Origin: Variovorax boronicumulans
Lineage (GTDB): Bacteria; Pseudomonadota; Gammaproteobacteria; Burkholderiales; Burkholderiaceae_C
Assembly: GCF_030812215.1 (NCBI RefSeq)
Contig: NZ_JAUSSG010000005.1
Span: forward strand, 399,161 to 463,160
DNA: 64,000 nt
Direction of reading: 5' to 3'
The position numbers were made by a program, and so were the translations under genes. The notes below the pieces were generated by a model. It worked only from the letters and a program-made list of their open reading frames with translations, was not told the origin of the DNA and did not search any database. Numbering within the stretch: the stretch's first letter is position 1; the number at the start of each line of letters is the position of its first letter. Of the stretch, positions 63,901 to 64,000 are shown in pieces.

Positions 63901-64000
63901 GACGGGCCAGGTGCTCAACGGAGCGGCCAGCACCACCGGCAGCGTGACCCACCACTACGACGCCAACGGCAACAAGCACCTGATCGTCAACGACTTCGAG
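48977..64000 (+). CDS. Giant RHS/YD-repeat protein with Ig-like repeats, 3' end beyond the window
   Basis: An unbroken frame of 5,008 codons from ATG at 48977 (AGGG site upstream) to the right edge. I found no stop on reading it through, and frame checks at 49082, 53402, 56042, 59222 and 61982 agree. N-terminus GNSLGLSLGSLATLGQRG and GQGRNGEQSFVNIANGNLVL, without a classical signal peptide. Order by residue: YD repeats (about 50-800), seven Ig-like repeats (803-1470), YD repeats (1470-3405), DUF5648-like segment (about 3430-3575), YD repeats mixed with two globular insertions (about 3580-4060), Fn3-like pair (4060-4230), Pro/Gly linkers (to about 4390), YD repeats to the edge. YD units read like YDxxGRLxxxxDxxG. 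RHS repeats form a hollow shell that encloses a C-terminal cargo, often a toxin. Export route and cargo are not visible. Confidence 0.93.
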   Translation, partial: MVAIVSGNSLGLSLGSLATLGQRGLIGTAGQGRNGEQSFVNIANGNLVLQDRDDVLIGRGLDVNAVRTYNSQGLLTDDNGDNWNVGAFGQKVVLTSGSVGIAGSTLTRTDRDGAQAVYTWDAAKNRYVSPAGSGAFDTIAYDSGASQFIWTDGDTGRIERYQSNGTGRLVSATDTDGNTVSYAYNTNGTVKSVTDANGDISYYDYSGTNLTQIRTVSGGVTTTTVHYAYDTSNRLFKVTVDLSPGDNTVADNNVYVTTYTYDGASKRVASVTQSDGTKLGFTYVQSGGVYKVDSVTDALGAVTRFAYDTAQNTTTVTDPLGAQSVYLYDAQGQLTQVRSGVTATNTSGLSQISYAYDATGNVTLVTDGEGHKVTLQYDDHGNLTREVDSAGDTRVRTYNGANQLLTDTIYADAAVVDRAVFNRDAALPETTRYVYAAGNPNQLRFAITPQGNVTEYRYDSYGQRTSTIKYAGAAYNTAALALTDVPTEAQLSSWATVQDRTRTELSELVYDARGQLSSSTTYASTAANGSGVAGTAATTQYIYDPRGLLLQKIEPATTAGGTTAVTTYTYDGLGRVLSVSAPSLDGGATSNTTTTSYDDANGKTSVTVASGLVTVSAYDKAGRLVSVTQQSAGTGVLGTTTYAYDKDGNLLMTQDPTGVRKWMLYDEADRKVAEIDATGAVIEYVYNANGQLRETVAYATRIGTAALVDGAGKPTTAWSATNTTTSLDALRPANTPQDQKVWRFYDTANRLTWQVDALGYVTQTTYDGASRILNVTQLANPIDVSLLGNGANIELLVNPATVGGITLGVDNANPAPLGSQVTLTATIEGVNPGGMVTFFSGETVVGSAMVVNGKATLVTNELPIGVNNIRAAYSGDVNRPVSLSTAAQKTITKAITSAVLSFSSAAPIQGEAVTLSATLSTLRAPMLTTAAGEVKFYNGSDLLGTATLINGVASIALSSLPAGNLRIRVEYAGDALHASILSEQIFAVAPKPVLTTTSIALGVSASSLEQGTPVTLTADVAGAAPSGQVDFFADSVFLGTAKAVNGRATLVTSYLPIGTKVVLSAAYAGDTKNKASFVAEGAAVRVASGSNSITPPSQSQTVTFTPYFGSNITGAKEPLLVYVYIPSKGTGSGTYSFFDGQTLIASFREQGGWLPYSLPGFDAGSHALKVVYSGDADSAAAVGTLDITIGREKSIIEVTSSRAAVVADGAVTFSVKVVSAQAGRPASGTATFYSNGQAIGTTDVVNGLASLTANNLSLGTLSITASYSGDDSHEPVLSNSLTQRVVGSPSPNSIGVQSSPATLEYGAPASLTAIPTGQGRPEGGSVDFYDGATLLGTASLVNGKAILTVSNLEVGVRTIKAVYSGDANNATSQITVNVTIARASSTLTNLTPPSLFKDSALSVRVEGKSPAGLVSFYSGTRLLGTAQVGTDGVATLSGVSLPPGTHTFSAAYAGDARNTDSSVSFGQVVEGHPLTTIYANLDLQQDRITSHFYNRDGQLQATLDAEYGLVEQVYDAAGRVVITIGHAHADRLINYYSKLTSAGNRMEAIAIARASYNLQGLRPGDLWQTALTYNYYDDQGRLVGQVDAEGYLTETAYDIRGNVVQTIRYAGKAWGAVAETSTLDELRPSLNKLQDRRVTQTWSAANQLLSRTDAEGTVTRFAYDSVGRLVQTTTAAGTSDERVTRSLYDIQGRLIGELDGRGSGAVALSDPFALWAANGLTHTYDAAGRRAGTTDANGHRTLFFYDAIGRLRYTVNALGEVTESRYSAMGQLTEQVIYGTPINVEILGTTAPGGLDTGAVADLLGLVANTTKDTHVLNGYNATGTKASTTDALGSTTSYSYNAFREAIASSYTLKNGYVVTDTATFDRRGLKIQTVQDTGTLRITQRKTYDAFGRVVESDDGNGNHTENTYDRLGRLLTILDPTRRITSETQYDAFDRVLRQKDANGAWESRNANSSNVGWTYFSYDLAKRSTTVHTTGLAVTTVRNRQGLTQSVADGRGNVTTYTYDKSGNLIGTDAPLGANTSATYDKTGLKLSSTDANGVRTDYTYDAANRLLTRTLDPTTSTSAGLNLVTTYAYDAKGQTVSVTDPRGIVTATEFDLAGQTLRQVVDPSGLRLTTSYTHDTTGKVLTVTDPSGNITQYTYDGAGRRIKEVVDPSSQTHAGLNLTRRYEYDAVGNVTRSVDANGNATRYAYDANSRLVYTLDPLGNLTYQEFDFAGHVLRRTAYAVPIATTGLSNTLRISDVQARVVATPGSDVVENRRYDGLGRLAQTIDGTGAVVRYTYDNADNLVETRTFANRVDPTSLSLIQGPWPVFDDTRDERVRTVYDTLNRAVWKVDGAGNVRRNIYDAKGNVVEVLAYANALTGAAFNSWDGQSAPAVMADAARDQSIRTVYDTANRAVWNVDTLGAVTQYAYDAHGNVVAKRSYSTPLTTAALAAWDGRTALAPVADDAHDQRVRNVYDAANRLVWSVDGIGAVSKTAYDANGNVTRRSQYATPIAEAADPASVTDSDADRVTDFLYDAGNRLRYQLRWTDTSELMSGAGWMREVTSYDYDGVGRLVRQTAHAWPLLSYVGNDIDSVFGNLSVAPGIDQAKYMVYDAAGRLSWSVDGTGAVTRNSYDGTGRVVRTVQYAQTVDVLGFRDGVINGYAIPQLTDSALQGLLRPDVSVDRITAFAHDGAGRRTFTVDALGSVTRAAHDAFGNVTQQVGYDTRIAPPSAASVYTDADLQTRTNATANAGTDRVQRFAYDQANRQVFAVDAQGGTTESIYDGLGQEVQTRRYARAIDVAGLSTTASAADIRARTAVDTVNDRVTLQVFNGGGQKIYGVDPMGFVSKTDYDGLGQVRGTTQYALSIPTNTANTAKAIADAIVTSPDDRSKSFQRDAVGRVLSTVDAMGFTESWSYDALGNKTSFTNAKHAVWTYGYDLQGRLVREVSPQVELTAVTPGGNGRLQVNAGASGAGNVVTVLAYDSFGNLRSRTEGAGRPEQRTTTYEYDQVGRQVKAIFPPVGVYGGESAAALAANGANGSATRVESVQSLFTETTYNALGNAVANRDIGGNYSYKTYDNLGRVAHEIDALGHVTGYERNTFGDVKTLTRFAAGTTLAASAAGNPTQAPSRDQVEATVSALRSDGANRTLRTDYDRLGRAIQVTEAETAGYDATLTTTQNFNAGKTTRNTYDSFGQLVQVAKLKDATAGTWALTTHFYDRRGQQTNSIDAGGYVTTQGFDAGGNVASRTEYANKLDTWAGLTTMAGWTGATNAGAAGTAPRPAANARDDRTTTTTYDRNNRKTSETRVNVEYSAASTASATRGNLTTVYEYDAVGNLTVTTDALGGRTVSYYDALGRVTAVAEPTRAGSDGVSPLTPLTVFRRDAHGNVVLKTEYINGADANGAALNPNPFPATTLVPNPEVASVEGMFILGNPAAPVWGKEGSLGYISSVPFEGSKPLYRGINKPFAKHYFTTDEAEWNAWLSIPGFEAEPVVGYVAGTPQPGTTKLYKLRLVDATFVDIVLTTNPAEVEALVSGSLGRTYTLDNEEIYVGTGPAGSFDAKLTRYFTAYNPLPAFVGLDHLYLTETIRVATDPQRDVDLLANTDRTSFTQYDALGHKVQTTDAMGVNHYSSYNSQGLVAKDWQGVSGNDGATRTLFRAYAYDALGQQTHVYDPGNATDNADATQGGARGIYTTNPKATVTPAPSPGSISGGDLPGRPVDNGKLALQLANVVNAQGGAVRVQFDYVMHPTSSPGDENTPAAVIPGRAGTFAQDFQSAATAAQGVTLSPEEPMASVSAVRIFQEQGPGNWVLLWQGAPAQADGQTNASPAAGASGAPVDTAMAYNAFGELVAKSVNGQAGEYFDYNNAGQLWRTNAGDGVDKVALYDLLGNQSADIRSAGKARGDLNLRAYGTAAEVRDLVDVRRTNTSYDLLGRVTQQALAERWTDSQGGVTAQTGKLGIAVVDGSGNNRVALSWPGVLEGLGGGDVQVTLHYTRRDANGAETGATSRSVTVGALEAANGYTMVWADASGAEPSGVARVTHVTVQKRDLLGDWQTVVNQDGAGNAGRSVRIDAPGTPAGPPPGAQINLQWRVAGSPGDSGWVGAPLANFGDSLRFDASALGEGSYEYRVFTALMNQPATVTASGVLSVTPPVLSSFSANGNVNAPAQTFDWQSPGGGDTQVIRLRQVGTATWYEQAISQNGGTSSISLANLPGDATYEYELLWSHAGDVGPYAHATGQIYKKAAVAGTPDIPGTPERTVSLPHIDGVTVEKREESIWTDENGNDRTRTVWVVRLPPPPLGLVSRVGMRVNGDGLPLLLMQQRQWPPSRPDGYDEFVVTDSSILLRGLVYEFVYTYSPIHNAEATQHTSGKLTYFPDGSVQFEDTTPPMQVIPATPGIPGTPGTPAQYAYTGTTPESPYAISQDRWLGGPQLHIGQALNGSGAGYVRPVVTQNTDRWGNVVSITDPRSSAWKTTYRYNANNQLVQQVQTDSDGNAGADANGNVVNANAPVTQIYFDALGRQVAVRDARDNVNVQVWDAGGKLVQERHADGGVIDHRFNAFGNEVATVDARRKTTTSTYDKLDRLVRTVRPAVGVYTSGFGLGGVVATDLGTRNLQETQRWDQAGRKLSQTNANNETVKYAYDLRGNLVSTTQLRAEGSATPERLATIAAYDARNHKIIEVDANGSDTTWRYDYFGQLQARTDLGKTGYGYSYDNARQLSQISGGQGQTMHYDAAGQLVRIDDTRVGTTSTYAYDLGGRRLRETTIHNGAVYQDNAIAYDALGRMRWVADTRAYVSIDYDKAGNRTRVTTKARDVGVQANSDTAYTYDAMNRQLTAGSHTFAYDANGNRTSDTDSAAGGINESYDYDALNRLTRTSRSDGTFEARAYDAASRVVQTAEEGSIKSDDYDDNGRLVASTQLKGTASALSGSNTTIYFYDAAGNAVNSLYVDSGSNASSHTHTTYVAGPQGYQQKTSTTVNARGAIQIDGSTGNTTGQVLNGAASTTGSVTHHYDANGNKHLIVNDFE
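51383..53389 (+). repeat. Seven tandem Ig-like repeats inside the giant RHS gene
   Basis: Each unit is about 90-110 residues and follows GxVxFFxG...LGTAxxVNGxAxL...LPxG...YSGD. Unit starts at about 51383, 51656, 51946, 52221, 52556, 52836 and 53121. Unit 4 is the most divergent and has an extra insertion. The pattern matches bacterial Ig-like domains of the Big_3_5 type found in large surface adhesins. Confidence 0.85.
55943..56518 (+). repeat. 201-bp tandem super-repeat within the YD region
   Basis: Units at 55943-56143 and 56144-56344 are both exactly 67 codons; a third, 58 codons long, spans 56345-56518. Each reads VRxVYDxxNRxVWxVDxxG, then YDAxGNVVxxxxYA, then a 25-residue linker containing AAW or NSWDG and DQ(R/S). 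It is a second-level period built of about three YD units. Confidence 0.85.
59260..59700 (+). other. DUF5648-like domain embedded in the RHS protein
   Basis: The translated segment has KPLYRGINKPFAKHYFTTDEAEW, then a short GF/GYVAGTP stretch and KLYKLRLVDATFVDIVLTT (within residues about 3435-3510). This LYR...HFYTT...AE...GF...GYV...LYKL order is the DUF5648 pattern. YD repeats resume on both sides. It probably acts as a binding module. Confidence 0.6.
61140..62149 (+). other. Fn3-like segments and Pro/Gly linkers in the RHS protein
   Basis: Two beta-sandwich-like stretches of about 90 residues (INLQWRVAGSPGDSGWVG ... YEYRVFT; FDWQSPGGGDTQVIRLRQ ... YEYELLW) are followed by GTPDIPGTPERT, a globular block with SIWTDENGNDRTRTVWVVRL, and the collagen-like linker ATPGIPGTPGTPAQ ending at 62149. 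There are no YD repeats in this interval. Confidence 0.6.

Noticed and set aside
49130..64000. Repetitive plus-strand sequence considered as a CRISPR or satellite array
   Set aside because: The repetition is codon-phased YD and Ig-like coding sequence in one open frame, with no constant repeat/spacer alternation.

Overview
This window comes from a GC-rich Gram-negative genome. Gene content points to a betaproteobacterium of the Comamonadaceae, most like Variovorax: abundant TctC/Bug solute-binding proteins, a porin-glnK-amtB operon, glcDEF, rdgC, MHS transporters beside LysR regulators, and short GC-rich intergenic repeats. The genus is an inference from content, not a database match. I see no tRNA, rRNA, CRISPR array, transposase or integrase, and no stretch longer than about 300 bp without a gene.

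Layout. 1-1428: allophanate hydrolase (cut by the left edge) behind a GntR-type palindrome. 1632-3930: M48 metalloprotease and an AmpG-like permease, divergent. 4076-7783: a three-gene ketosynthase / ketosynthase-like / halogenase-like flavoprotein locus, resembling a detached piece of an aryl-polyene or xanthomonadin pathway. 7837-11938: two-component system, O-antigen-ligase-like protein, two small proteins. 11945-14036: ilvE and rdgC. 14161-17837: M20 hydrolase and MHS transporter, divergent from a LysR regulator. 17834-20352: small membrane protein, lipoprotein, radA.

20452-32571 is the metabolic core: a homoprotocatechuate (3,4-dihydroxyphenylacetate) meta-cleavage operon, hpaR-G1-G2-bug-E-bug-ligA-like-D-F-H-I. 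A tail follows: an NTF2-like lipoprotein, a third Bug protein, a class II aldolase and a ketopantoate-reductase-like enzyme. Ring cleavage appears to be done by a LigA/LigB-type pair. The aldehyde is oxidised by HpaE, then isomerised and decarboxylated (HpaF, HpaG1/G2), hydrated (HpaH) and cleaved by HpaI to pyruvate and succinic semialdehyde. HpaR probably represses through a 12-bp palindrome lying on the promoter -10. The monooxygenase hpaBC, which would make the substrate from 4-hydroxyphenylacetate, is not in the window.

32692-37929: alr with an overlapping membrane protein gene, an LplT-like transporter, a DMT permease, glutathione peroxidase and a small secreted protein. 38026-43932: glcDEF (glycolate oxidase), a LysR regulator and an SMP-30-type lactonase. 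44122-46966: porin-glnK-amtB, with a convincing sigma-54 promoter that fits nitrogen control. 47188-48729: YifB/ComM-type AAA ATPase.

48977-64000: one uninterrupted reading frame of at least 5,008 codons running off the right edge. It encodes a giant RHS/YD-repeat protein with seven Ig-like repeats, a DUF5648-like domain, Fn3-like segments and Pro/Gly-rich linkers inserted between YD-repeat blocks. This is the most unusual object in the window. Its C-terminus, where RHS proteins usually carry a variable effector, is not visible.
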